The translations under genes were made by a program, and so were the position numbers. Of a DNA stretch of 64,000 nt, positions 34,825 through 43,537 are shown one piece after another (within the stretch, counting starts at the first letter, position 1; each line of letters opens with the position of its first letter). Source of the stretch: an uncultured Clostridia bacterium (GTDB lineage Bacteria > Bacillota > Clostridia > Oscillospirales > Butyricicoccaceae); contig CAJUSB010000002.1 of assembly GCA_910589115.1 (NCBI GenBank), positions 18,661-82,660 on the forward strand, in the 5' to 3' direction. The notes beneath the pieces were generated by a model. That model saw only the letters and a program-made list of their open reading frames with translations, was not told the DNA's origin and searched no databases.

Positions 34825-36315
34825 TTACAGGCAGGACTGCATCGCGGCCTTTGCTCCCTGCTCACGGATCATATGCAGGCCCTTCACAACCGCAGCCTCA
34901 AAGCCTGCAATCGCGGTCAGATCCTGCCCCCACATCTGTTCATTGGTCATGACTGCGTGTACCAGCGCCTCGGGTGAATCATCCTTATGCGCTGCGTAGA
35001 ATTCCAATACCCAGCGGTCGTCGTTCGCTACATAATCGTTGCCCTTCGGACGGCGGCAAACCAATCCCTTGTCGTTCAGCTCCTGAATATCGTTCGAGAA
35101 AAATGCAATATAGCAGGCAAAGCTCATTGTCAGGCAGGCTGGCAGGCTGCCTGTCTTTTCGATATACTCCAGGAAACTCGGCATATTGCGCGCACGCCAC
35201 TTGGAGGTCGAATTCAGCGAAATGCTCATCAGCTCATGATTGACAAATGGATTATTGAAACGGTCCTGCACTGCTGCCGCAAATGCATCCAAATCTGCCT
35301 TGTCAAGCGGCAGGGTCGGAATAACCTCTTCATTCAGCATTTTGTTCATGAAACCGCGCACCGTGTCATCCAGCATACAATCGCGGACAATATCAAAACC
35401 CGCAAGATATGCGCCAAGGACAAAGCCAGTGTGCGCACCGTTCAAAATACGTACCTTCCGCTTCTTATACGGGGTAACGTCCGGAACGACCGGGCAGTTC
35501 AGTCCAGCTGCTTTGAAAGGCAGCTTCTTCTCAAGCCACGCCGGGCCCTCGATATTCCATACGCCAAAGACTTCGCCGACATCAATCAGCTCGTCATGAT
35601 AGCCGTTTGCCTCCTCAATGCGTGCAACCTCTTCCGCATCGCGAATGCGGCCCGGCACGATCCGGTCAACCAGCGTCGAGCAGAAAGTACAGGTTTCCAA
35701 CCATTCTACAAATGCGGGTTCCAGCTTCCACTGCTCTGCATACTGGTCAACACACTTTTTCAGCTCCTTGCCGTTGTTGTCGATCAGCTCGCAGGACAAA
35801 ATTACAAGGCCATTCTTTCCGGCCTTCCAGCGGGCGTAAAGCACCTGCGTCAGCTTGGCCGGGAATGAGGCGGGCGGGCAGTCATCCTTCTTGCAGGCAG
35901 GGTCATAAACAATTCCGGCCTCCGTGGTATTCGATACAACATATTCCAAATCGTCCGAAACCGCAACCGCCATCATTGCATCATAATCAGCCTTTTCATA
36001 AGGGTTCAGGCAACGGCTGACCGAGGAAATAACGCGCTTACGGTCAACCTTTTCACCGTTTTCGCGGCCGCGCAGATACAGCGTATACAGTCCGTCCTGC
36101 TCGTTAATCAGCTTCGCAAGGCCGGGGGCAATCGGCTGCACCAGTACGCATTTGCCGTTCCAGCCAACCTTTTCATTCGCCATATCAAACCAGTAGTTGA
36201 CAAAGGCACGCAGGAAGTTGCCCTCACCGAACTGTAACACCCGCTCAGGTGCCTTCTCTAACAGATAACCGTCATAATTCAGGGCCTTCAGAACCTTATA
36301 GGATAACTTTTCCAT
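34825..36315 (-). CDS. uxaB: Tagaturonate reductase
   Basis: Protein of 496 aa. It reduces D-tagaturonate to D-altronate with NADH. The N-terminal VLQFGEGNFLRAFVNYW and the C-domain motif KVRILNGAHTGFVLGAYLAG are characteristic of UxaB in the long-chain polyol dehydrogenase family. The start at 36315 has an AAGGAG site; the longer open frame would run into a repeat and is not coding. Confidence 0.95.
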   Translation of the reverse strand: MEKLSYKVLKALNYDGYLLEKAPERVLQFGEGNFLRAFVNYWFDMANEKVGWNGKCVLVQPIAPGLAKLINEQDGLYTLYLRGRENGEKVDRKRVISSVSRCLNPYEKADYDAMMAVAVSDDLEYVVSNTTEAGIVYDPACKKDDCPPASFPAKLTQVLYARWKAGKNGLVILSCELIDNNGKELKKCVDQYAEQWKLEPAFVEWLETCTFCSTLVDRIVPGRIRDAEEVARIEEANGYHDELIDVGEVFGVWNIEGPAWLEKKLPFKAAGLNCPVVPDVTPYKKRKVRILNGAHTGFVLGAYLAGFDIVRDCMLDDTVRGFMNKMLNEEVIPTLPLDKADLDAFAAAVQDRFNNPFVNHELMSISLNSTSKWRARNMPSFLEYIEKTGSLPACLTMSFACYIAFFSNDIQELNDKGLVCRRPKGNDYVANDDRWVLEFYAAHKDDSPEALVHAVMTNEQMWGQDLTAIAGFEAAVVKGLHMIREQGAKAAMQSCL

Positions 36316-36385
36316 AACGTTTTGTCTCCTTACCATTTTTATGTCCATACAATGCGAAACAATCGTATCATGCCGCGCCAAGTCC

Positions 36386-36500
36386 TTCGTCCCGCCCGCA
36401 GGCGAGGCGGAGATGCGCCAGCATCTCGGGGTCTGGGGGCATAAGCCCCCAGCGGGTGGCCGGAGGGCAGCGCCCTTCGGCGCCCCCCGCGCATGGGACG
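36386..36500 (-). repeat. Composite intergenic repeat with paired small hairpins
   Basis: GTCCCGCCCGCAGGCGAGG, then GAGATGC-GCCA-GCATCTC, then CTGGGGGC-ATAA-GCCCCCAG, then GGAGGGCAGCGCCCTTCGGCG. Compared with 22170-22240, both arms of each small hairpin have changed together. Confidence 0.88.
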
Positions 36501-36526
36501 TAAGCGCAGCCTCCGCAGTAGCAGCC

Positions 36527-37714
36527 TCAGCACTCACTTCGGGTGACGTAGACGCTCAGCAGGATGGAAGCCAGCAGCAGCCCCGTCAGAAGGACCACCA
36601 CACCCATCCCGGCCTGGATGCCCATACGCTCCGCGACCAGCCCGACCAGCGCCGGCGTAATGACGCCGCCAATACTGCCCGTGAAATTCATCGCCGCCGA
36701 GCCGAAATCATTGCCCCGGATCGCCGCGCTCCCCAGCGAAAAAGCAGAGGTATAAATTGTCGCCATAAACAGGCCGATGCCGATAATGCCCACTATAATT
36801 GTGCCCGGCGTGCGGCTGTTAAATACCACCAGGAAGCAGGCAAAAAAGCCAATGCCGTCAACCAGCAACAGCTGGCGCACCGGGATCTTGCCCGAAACCG
36901 CCGCGCCTATCATGCGTCCACAGAAAATTACCAGCCACAAAAGACTGCTCATCAGCTGCGCCAGCTCAAGGCTAAGTACGCCCGTATCCTTAAAATAAGT
37001 CACAAGCCAGCCCATGATTGCGTATTCCGATGAAATGTAGCAAAACAGCATCATTCCACCCAGCCAGAACCGCTTGTCCCGGAAAAAACGCCGGTCCACG
37101 CCGCCCAGCCCGCGCACCTTCGACGGCTCCTCTGGAAGCGCCATGCGCCCATATGTCACAATCTGCGTCACTACCAGCAGCATCAGCCCACATGCCGTGA
37201 TACGCCAGCCATATGCGGGCCAGCGCCCCGTGCAGAAAATCAACACCAACGGTGACAGCAGCGCCCCAATCGCAAAGCATCCATGCGCCAGGTTATATCC
37301 CTGCGTCGCCCGTGGCTCGGTCAGTGTGCTCATCATCGTATTTGAAAAATTTGAATTTCCCCCGCGTGCAATGCCTGTCATCAGACACGCCAAAATCAGT
37401 GCCGCCGGTGCGCCAACGCCTGACGCAAAAATCAGATATCCCGCCGCCATCCAAATTGATGTCGTCAGAATACTGCGCCGACGCCCCAAATACGCGGGTA
37501 AAATTCCCGTCAGAAGCACCGCCGCCAAGTTGCCGATTGATTGGCAGGACAGCAGTACGCCCGACAAATTATAGCGAAAGCCATAACTCGCCTGAAGATA
37601 TGGGATAAAGGAGCCCAGCGGCTGGGATGCCGCCCCGCTGACGAAAAAGGTATATAATACCGTCCGCATCAGCGTGAGCTCGCGCCGCTCCTCCATCGTT
37701 CTATTTTGTTGCAA
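36527..37714 (-). CDS. MFS transporter, possibly for hexuronates
   Basis: Protein of about 395 aa with twelve predicted membrane helices and the cytoplasmic loop GILPAYLGRRRSI typical of the major facilitator superfamily. It sits between uxaC and uxaB, which suggests a sugar-acid substrate. The sequence alone does not identify one. The start is taken as TTG at 37714 because GGAGGA lies 8-10 nt upstream. An ATG six codons later and one 13 codons earlier are alternatives with poorer sites. Confidence 0.8.
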   Translation of the reverse strand: MQQNRTMEERRELTLMRTVLYTFFVSGAASQPLGSFIPYLQASYGFRYNLSGVLLSCQSIGNLAAVLLTGILPAYLGRRRSILTTSIWMAAGYLIFASGVGAPAALILACLMTGIARGGNSNFSNTMMSTLTEPRATQGYNLAHGCFAIGALLSPLVLIFCTGRWPAYGWRITACGLMLLVVTQIVTYGRMALPEEPSKVRGLGGVDRRFFRDKRFWLGGMMLFCYISSEYAIMGWLVTYFKDTGVLSLELAQLMSSLLWLVIFCGRMIGAAVSGKIPVRQLLLVDGIGFFACFLVVFNSRTPGTIIVGIIGIGLFMATIYTSAFSLGSAAIRGNDFGSAAMNFTGSIGGVITPALVGLVAERMGIQAGMGVVVLLTGLLLASILLSVYVTRSEC

Positions 37715-37837
37715 TTCGGATTTTCCTCCAAAAAAGCCCGGAGCAAACGGCATTTATGAGGGGCAGAGAAAGGAGTTTGGGGAAGTAGAAAGCCACCCCT
37801 CTGCCGTTTGCCTTCGGCTATTGCAGTGGATATCAAT

Positions 37838-37858
37838 ATAATAGCGTTTTACCAGTGC
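37838..37858 (-). promoter_or_regulatory. Possible promoter/operator upstream of the MFS gene
   Basis: On the minus strand TATTAT (37838-37843) is preceded by GCACTGGTAA (complement of ACCAGTGC at 37851-37858). The -35 is weak. The 7-mer ACCAGTG also lies in the TRAP operator at 44750-44764 and near the uxuA promoter. Confidence 0.35.
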
Positions 37859-37893
37859 GTCCCATCATCGGCGCACCAGCCGGGAACGTCCGC

Positions 37894-39327
37894 TCAAATG
37901 CCGAAATAACGCACCGCATTATTATAGCAAATGCCCTTGACGATCTTCTCAAGCGCCTTTTCGTCCGCCGGATATTCCCCGTTCTCTACCCAGCCGCCGA
38001 TCAGGTTGCACATGATCCGACGGAAATAATCATGCCGGGTATAGGACAGGAAAGAACGGGAGTCGGTCAGCATTCCGACAAAATTGCCGAGCAGGCCGAG
38101 ATTCGCCAGCGACTTCATCTGTGCTTCCATGCCAGTCTTGGTATCATTGAACCACCAAGCCGAACCGTGCTGGATCTTGCCCGGCGTTTCATCGGACTGG
38201 AAGCAGCCCAATATCGTACCAATCTGTTCATTATCAATCGGATTGAGCGAATAAAGAATGGTTTTCGGGCATTCGTCCGTATCATTCAGTGCGCTCAGGA
38301 ATGCCGCAATGCTGCCCGCGCAGTCATTCGACCCGATCATATCAAAGCCGGTATCCGGCCCGAGCTTGCCATACATTTTTGCATTCGCATTACGCAGGCA
38401 GGAATAGTGCAGCTGCATAACGATACCCAGCCGGTGGTATGCCCGGCCCAGACACATCAGGATGGCGGTCTGATAGCCCTCCGCCTCTTCGAGCGAAACC
38501 TCTCCGCCCTTCATGACCTTCTGATAAGCAGCATTCGCCGCCTCGTCACTGACCGGGCGGAACGGCACATAATCCAGTCCATGGTCGGACGCACGGCAGC
38601 CAACCTTCGCAAAAAATTCCAAACGCTCAATAATCGCCGCGCGTACATCATCCAGCGTATCCAGGCTGTCCTTGCCAACCGACTTGGCAAGTGCTGCCAT
38701 ATACTCTGCAAAACCGGGCTTATTGATATTGACTGCCTTGTCCGGACGGAAGGACGGGCAGACCTTGCATTTGATGCTGTCATCCGCCGCAATCTTTTCA
38801 TGCCATTCAAGCGTATCAATGGGGTCATCCGTTGTACCGACAAACGCAACATTTGACTGCTCAATCAACCCGCGCACCGTCATTTTCGGGTCATTCTGGA
38901 GCATATCGTTGCACTTGTCCCAGATTTCCTTGCAGTTGTCACTGTTCAGGTAGCCGTCCACGCCGAAATATTTGTGCAGCTCCAGATTGCACCAATGATA
39001 CATTGGGTTTCCAATCGCCATTTCAAGCGCCTCGACAAACTTCTCAAACCGCTCAAAGCCGCTCTTTCCGCCTGTGACATATTCCTCCGGTGTGCCGTTT
39101 GAACGCATAACACGCCACTTATAGTGGTCACCGAAATAACTGCCGTCCGGATTCTGTCCGCCCAGCCAGATCTGTGCCAGGTCGTCAAACCGGCGGTCCT
39201 CATAAATCTCCTTCGGGGAGATATGGCAGTGGTAATCTACCAACGGCATAGCCGCCGCATAGTCATGATATAAATGCTTTGCAGTTTCAGTTTCCAGCAG
39301 GAAATCCTTATCCATGAATTTTTTCAT
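37894..39327 (-). CDS. uxaC: Glucuronate/galacturonate isomerase
   Basis: Protein of 477 aa. It converts D-glucuronate to D-fructuronate and D-galacturonate to D-tagaturonate, the entry step for both branches. The start MKKFMDKDFLLETETAKHLY and the metal site DYHCHI (about 40-45) align with known UxaC proteins. A GTG at 39354 could extend it, but its ribosome site is only 1 nt away. A small hairpin (GGGCG-CGAA-CGCCC) between AAGGAG and the chosen ATG may bring the two together. Confidence 0.94.
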   Translation of the reverse strand: MKKFMDKDFLLETETAKHLYHDYAAAMPLVDYHCHISPKEIYEDRRFDDLAQIWLGGQNPDGSYFGDHYKWRVMRSNGTPEEYVTGGKSGFERFEKFVEALEMAIGNPMYHWCNLELHKYFGVDGYLNSDNCKEIWDKCNDMLQNDPKMTVRGLIEQSNVAFVGTTDDPIDTLEWHEKIAADDSIKCKVCPSFRPDKAVNINKPGFAEYMAALAKSVGKDSLDTLDDVRAAIIERLEFFAKVGCRASDHGLDYVPFRPVSDEAANAAYQKVMKGGEVSLEEAEGYQTAILMCLGRAYHRLGIVMQLHYSCLRNANAKMYGKLGPDTGFDMIGSNDCAGSIAAFLSALNDTDECPKTILYSLNPIDNEQIGTILGCFQSDETPGKIQHGSAWWFNDTKTGMEAQMKSLANLGLLGNFVGMLTDSRSFLSYTRHDYFRRIMCNLIGGWVENGEYPADEKALEKIVKGICYNNAVRYFGI

Positions 39328-39418
39328 CGTTGTGCGGGCGTTCGCGCCCTCCACACTCCTTTCATATATTGAAATATTTTACACTTTATACCTCTCCGGT
39401 CCTGTAATCCCGCTGCAA

Positions 39419-39913
39419 TCAGGAAATAAAAAGCAGCAGGCTGCTGCCCTGTTCCGCCGCGCTGCGAACGAAAGCCGAAAGCAGCTCAAAATATGACCAG
39501 GCATATTCAAAGCAGGTTTCCTCATCCTCATCATCGCAAATCGGGTAAATTTCTTTTTCCGCCATCTCTTTCACATGAAAGCGAGTCCGAAACGCCGTCT
39601 TATCCCATGGTTCCAGCGCCTCTGCCATCTGCCGCACAGTCTCCGGGCCCAGCAGGCGCGGCGGACCATACCCCATATCCTCATCAACAAAAACTTCACC
39701 GCCCAGCACCAGCTGGCCCAGCGGCTGATCCTCCGGTATGTCCCATACCGTACCATTAAGTACATAATGAATGATATGCCACGCCTTGTCCACATCCAGC
39801 AACAGGCGTTCATTCGCCTCATCATAAAAAATCTCCGCGCAGTCCTCCCGCTCCAAGCGGGCAAGCATATTTGCATCTGCACAGAAATAGGATCCGATCA
39901 TCCCCATTCCCAT
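39419..39913 (-). CDS. DUF1877 (YfbM-like) protein
   Basis: Protein of 164 aa. It matches the DUF1877/YfbM family: MGMIGSYFCA at the start, LDVDKAWHIIHYVLNG and PLGQLVLGGE. The function is not known. It lies in the same direction between uxuA and uxaC with no metabolic reason visible, so it may be a passenger gene. Confidence 0.8.
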   Translation of the reverse strand: MGMGMIGSYFCADANMLARLEREDCAEIFYDEANERLLLDVDKAWHIIHYVLNGTVWDIPEDQPLGQLVLGGEVFVDEDMGYGPPRLLGPETVRQMAEALEPWDKTAFRTRFHVKEMAEKEIYPICDDEDEETCFEYAWSYFELLSAFVRSAAEQGSSLLLFIS

Positions 39914-40001
39914 CTAACCTCCATCGTCAGCCGCGTCAGGTTGGTAAACCGGTGAACCAAAATGATATGGCATAAGCCGTCAACGCCAGTCGTCCAAGGG
40001 C

Positions 40002-40160
40002 CCCCGCCCGCCATCATTCTGGCGGGCGGGGCAGTATGCAACTAAGAAGAATCACCGCCCCCTTCCCCGCCGCAGCGGAAAGAAAGCTTTTACTCAATTT
40101 TTTCTCGAAAAAATTGCGGGTGCAGGGCAGAGCCCTGCCGCTGTCCGCGCAGGACCGCCC
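40002..40160 (-). repeat. Composite intergenic repeat
   Basis: Hairpin CCCCGCCCGCC - ATCATTCT - GGCGGGCGGGG (40002-40031), CCCTTCCCCGCCGCAGCGGA, AT palindrome CAATTTTTTC-TC-GAAAAAATTG (40095-40116), then GTGCAGGGCAGAGCCCTGC. No gene is seen between uxuA and the DUF1877 gene. Confidence 0.9.
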
Positions 40161-40242
40161 CCGCACAGCTACCCGCTGCCCAGATACCCCAATATCCGCC
40201 GCCGGGAACCCGACCGCGGACATGAGGACTGTCTGTAATCGT

Positions 40243-41319
40243 TTAACGGGAACCTTTTTCCAAAGCCTCCCAGAGGCCGTTCAGATAGGTTGCACCAAGG
40301 GCACGGTCATACAGACCATAGCCGGGACGGCCGACTTCATCCCAAATCATGCGTCCATGGTCGGGGCGGACATATACATCAGGGCAGGTTTCATAAATTG
40401 CCTTCATGATTTCATACATATCCAGGTCGCCGGTGGAGGATAAATGCGCAGCCTCACGGAAATGACGCTCGCCAAGGTACTTAACATTACGCACATGCAG
40501 GCAGCCGATGCGCTTCATCTCGCCAAAGTGGCGGATAACTGCCGGAATGTCGTTCGCAGGGTTCGAGCCCAGTGAGCCAGTGCACAGGCAAACCGTGTTT
40601 GCCGGGGAATCATGGAGCTTTACAATCTTGTCAAAATCATCCTGGCTGTGCGCAATGCGCGGTAACCCGAAAATCGGCCAAGCCGGATCGTCCGGGTGGC
40701 AGGCCATAATGACGCCACACTCTTCACAGGTCGGGATAATGCCGTCCAGGAAGTATTTGTAATTCGCGCGGAGATCGTCAGGGCTGATGGACTTATAGCG
40801 CTCCAGCGTGGTTTCGAGTTCAGCAAGGCGGTCAGGCTCCCAGCCGGGCAGCGAAAAGCCGTTGCAGTTGTCAATCGTATTGCGGACCAGGTCAATCGGC
40901 GTCATGTTGCCGAGATCCTTCTCATCAAAGTAAAGGCTGTTTGAACCGTCCTCCGGAATTTCACGCGCAAGGTCGGTGCGCAGCCAGTCAAACACCGGCA
41001 TAAAGTTGTAAACGATGCACTTTACACCGTATTTCGCAAGGTTGCGAATGGTAATGCGATAATTTTCGATATACTCGTCACGGGTGGGCAGGCCCATTTT
41101 GATATCCTCGTGGACGTTGACCGATTCAATGACCTCGCACTCCAGGCCTGCGGCGTGTACTTCATCAATATACGCCTTGATTTCGTCCTCTGTCCAAACC
41201 TCGCCTGCCGCCTTGTAATCAAGGAAGCCCATCAGGCCGGTCATACCAGGAATCTGCTTAATCTGCTTCAGGGTGATGCTGTCGCTCTTGGAGCCGTACC
41301 AGCGGAACGTCATTTTCAT
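40243..41319 (-). CDS. uxuA: Mannonate dehydratase
   Basis: Protein of 358 aa. It dehydrates D-mannonate to 2-keto-3-deoxygluconate. The start MKMTFRWYGSKSDSITLKQI, CHPDDPAW and the C-terminal RPDHGRMIWDE (metal-binding His) are diagnostic of UxuA. It completes the glucuronate branch with uxaC and uxuB. It follows a long structured leader (about 200 nt) after a likely promoter at 41541. Confidence 0.96.
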   Translation of the reverse strand: MKMTFRWYGSKSDSITLKQIKQIPGMTGLMGFLDYKAAGEVWTEDEIKAYIDEVHAAGLECEVIESVNVHEDIKMGLPTRDEYIENYRITIRNLAKYGVKCIVYNFMPVFDWLRTDLAREIPEDGSNSLYFDEKDLGNMTPIDLVRNTIDNCNGFSLPGWEPDRLAELETTLERYKSISPDDLRANYKYFLDGIIPTCEECGVIMACHPDDPAWPIFGLPRIAHSQDDFDKIVKLHDSPANTVCLCTGSLGSNPANDIPAVIRHFGEMKRIGCLHVRNVKYLGERHFREAAHLSSTGDLDMYEIMKAIYETCPDVYVRPDHGRMIWDEVGRPGYGLYDRALGATYLNGLWEALEKGSR

Positions 41320-41460
41320 GTTTTCAGACTTCCTCCTTTTCTCGCGGGAACGCTAAGAGACAAATCACAGCATCAGACATGAAATGCCATCACCGAAAAC
41401 TGTCCCCGAACAGTCCCCATTGCCTATATCCCCTGCGCCATAACGCGGGGCCCTATAAGC

Positions 41461-41546
41461 CCCTGAACCGACATCCGTCCATTCAGGGCCAGGCCGTCGC
41501 CGCAACCTTTTCGGCCAGGGCGACGGAACCAGTGCTTCCTATTATA
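41461..41546 (-). promoter_or_regulatory. uxuA promoter and structured leader
   Basis: On the minus strand a TATAAT (41541-41546) with a weak -35 is followed by the ACCAGTGC complement (41528-41535) near the expected transcription start, then two stems: CCGTCGCC/GGCGACGG (41494-41526) and CCCTGAA/TTCAGGG (41461-41488). The stems might also mark the 3' end of the dctM transcript. No known riboswitch was recognised. Confidence 0.4.
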
Positions 41547-41581
41547 ATATCGGTAAGATTGGAAAATAAAATACCTTGGAA

Positions 41582-42886
41582 TTAGAGCACGCCGCCATTC
41601 AACGCCGTCGGTAGCCACAGGCTGATGCCCGGAACAAAGGTAATCAGCAGCAGTGCAACGATCATGCAGATATAGAAGGGAAGCGTCGCTTTAACAACTT
41701 TTTCCATCGGCAGTTTCGCAACGGCCGAGCCGATGAACAGAACCGCGCCAACCGGCGGGGTCAGCAGGCCGATACCACAGTTCAGGATAACCATAATACC
41801 GAACTGGATCGGATGAATGCCAATGCTCTGCGCAATCGGCAGCAGGATCGGAGTTGCAATCAGGATGATCGGCGCCATATCCATAATGCAGCCAAGCACG
41901 AGCAGGATCAGGTTAAGCAGCAGTGCGATAATAATCTTGTTATCGGTCAGGCCAACGATAAAGTTTGCAGCCAGGTCCGGCACGTGCAGCATGGTCAGGC
42001 AGTTGCCGAATACAGCAGAGGTTGCAATCAGGATCATAACGATAGACAGGGTGTTGACACACTCTTCCAGTGCATTCCAGACGCCCTTCCAGTCGAGGCC
42101 CTTATAAATGAATACCGAAACGATCAGCGAATAAATAACCGCAATCGCCGCAGACTCCGTTGCGGTGAACACGCCGCCAACAACGCCGACAACTACGATA
42201 ATAATTGCCGCAAGTGCCCAGAAGGACACCGACAACTGGCGCAAAAAGCCCATAATGCTGAAGCGTTCGCCCTTGGGGTAGTTACGCTTCACAGAAATAA
42301 TGTATGAACCGATCATCAGGCACCCGGCAAGCAGCGCGCCCGGAACATAACCAGCCAAGAACAGCGAACCAACCGAAATGCCGCCGGCTGTGGTCGCATA
42401 AATAACCATGTTATGGGACGGAGGCACGAGCAAGCCCTCACAAGAAGAGGTAATCGTAACCGCCGTGGAGAAATCAGCGTCATAGCCCTGATCTACCATC
42501 ATCGGGATGAGGATGGAGCCGAGCGAAGCAGTATCCGCCGCCGCAGAACCCGAAATGCCGCCGAAGAAATAGGATGCAACAATATTTACCATTGCCATGC
42601 CGCCGCGCATCCAACCGACGCAGGAATTGGCAAGTGCTATCAATTTCTCTGATATACCGCCTGAACCCATTAGCACGCCCATCGTAATAAAGAAGGGTAC
42701 GGCCATGAGTGAAAAGGAACTGATGCCCTTTACCATCAGACGGCAAACCTCGGAGAGGCTTCCGCCCTGCACCAGCAGGCAGAATACCGAGGAAAGGCCG
42801 ACCGCATACGCAATCGGGAAACGCAGGAAGATCATCACAAAAAAGCTTCCCAGCAGGACCAGAATGGCCAGAGACTGTACACTCAT
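41582..42886 (-). CDS. dctM: TRAP transporter large permease
   Basis: Protein of 434 aa with about twelve membrane helices. It is the ion-coupled transport subunit. Typical DctM stretches are FFGGISGSAAADTASLGSILIPMM, SCEGLLVPPSHNMVIYA and NCGIGLLTPPVGAVLFIGSAVAK. It overlaps dctQ by 4 nt. The substrate is probably a hexuronate, judged from the neighbours. Confidence 0.94.
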   Translation of the reverse strand: MSVQSLAILVLLGSFFVMIFLRFPIAYAVGLSSVFCLLVQGGSLSEVCRLMVKGISSFSLMAVPFFITMGVLMGSGGISEKLIALANSCVGWMRGGMAMVNIVASYFFGGISGSAAADTASLGSILIPMMVDQGYDADFSTAVTITSSCEGLLVPPSHNMVIYATTAGGISVGSLFLAGYVPGALLAGCLMIGSYIISVKRNYPKGERFSIMGFLRQLSVSFWALAAIIIVVVGVVGGVFTATESAAIAVIYSLIVSVFIYKGLDWKGVWNALEECVNTLSIVMILIATSAVFGNCLTMLHVPDLAANFIVGLTDNKIIIALLLNLILLVLGCIMDMAPIILIATPILLPIAQSIGIHPIQFGIMVILNCGIGLLTPPVGAVLFIGSAVAKLPMEKVVKATLPFYICMIVALLLITFVPGISLWLPTALNGGVL

Positions 42887-43407
42887 GCTTTCTCCTCCTT
42901 CACGTAAATGCCCTTGATATGATTATAAAGCGATTCAATCTCAAAAATAATCATTGCAAACCCAGCCAGCGGTACCGGGAAATACATCCAGAACTTGGAC
43001 AGCCACGGCATGGAAATATAGTTGCCGCGTCCGCCGAGTGTAGTGGTATACTGCCAGCCAACAACCAGCATGATAATGCCAAGCGCCAGCACCGCGATAT
43101 CTGCCAGGATATCAAGGAATTTAATCAGGCCGTCAGGCAGATACTGGTCAAAGGAAGTCATGCGGATATGTGCGCCGCGGCGGATCGAAAGCGCCGCTGA
43201 AAGCACGGCCATGTAGCTCATCAGGGTGAGGACGACCTCTTCGCTCCATGCGGGGTCGGGGATTGCCGGAATGTATCGGCCTGCCACTGCCATGGAAGTG
43301 ATTGCAATATCCGCAATCAGCAGCAGCTTACAAATAACCATGACAATCTTATACGTCAGGTCATAGGCCGGTCTGATCTTATCAAGCGTTTTGAAAATAC
43401 CTGGCAT
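42883..43407 (-). CDS. dctQ: TRAP transporter small permease
   Basis: Protein of 174 aa with four membrane helices, the DctQ size and layout. It contains the PAWSEEVVLTLMSYMAVLSAALSIRRGAHIRM stretch typical of the family. It acts with the large permease. The stop overlaps the dctM start (ATGA). Confidence 0.92.
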   Translation of the reverse strand: MPGIFKTLDKIRPAYDLTYKIVMVICKLLLIADIAITSMAVAGRYIPAIPDPAWSEEVVLTLMSYMAVLSAALSIRRGAHIRMTSFDQYLPDGLIKFLDILADIAVLALGIIMLVVGWQYTTTLGGRGNYISMPWLSKFWMYFPVPLAGFAMIIFEIESLYNHIKGIYVKEEKA

Positions 43408-43472
43408 AACGCTCCTCCGTTCTTTATTACTCTTTTACTCCCAAATGAATTTTGACGCGGGGATAAATACAA

Positions 43473-43503
43473 GTGGGGCGCAGGGCATTGCCCTGCGCCC
43501 CAC
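43473..43503 (-). other. Perfect 14-bp hairpin between dctP and dctQ
   Basis: GTGGGGCGCAGGGC - ATT - GCCCTGCGCCCCAC, with no T-run. It lies 35 nt after the dctP stop. It could slow 3' decay or partly end transcription, so that more binding protein than permease is made. Confidence 0.8.
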
Positions 43504-43537
43504 AGATATACTTGCCTGCCTGTCCCTACGCAGATGT

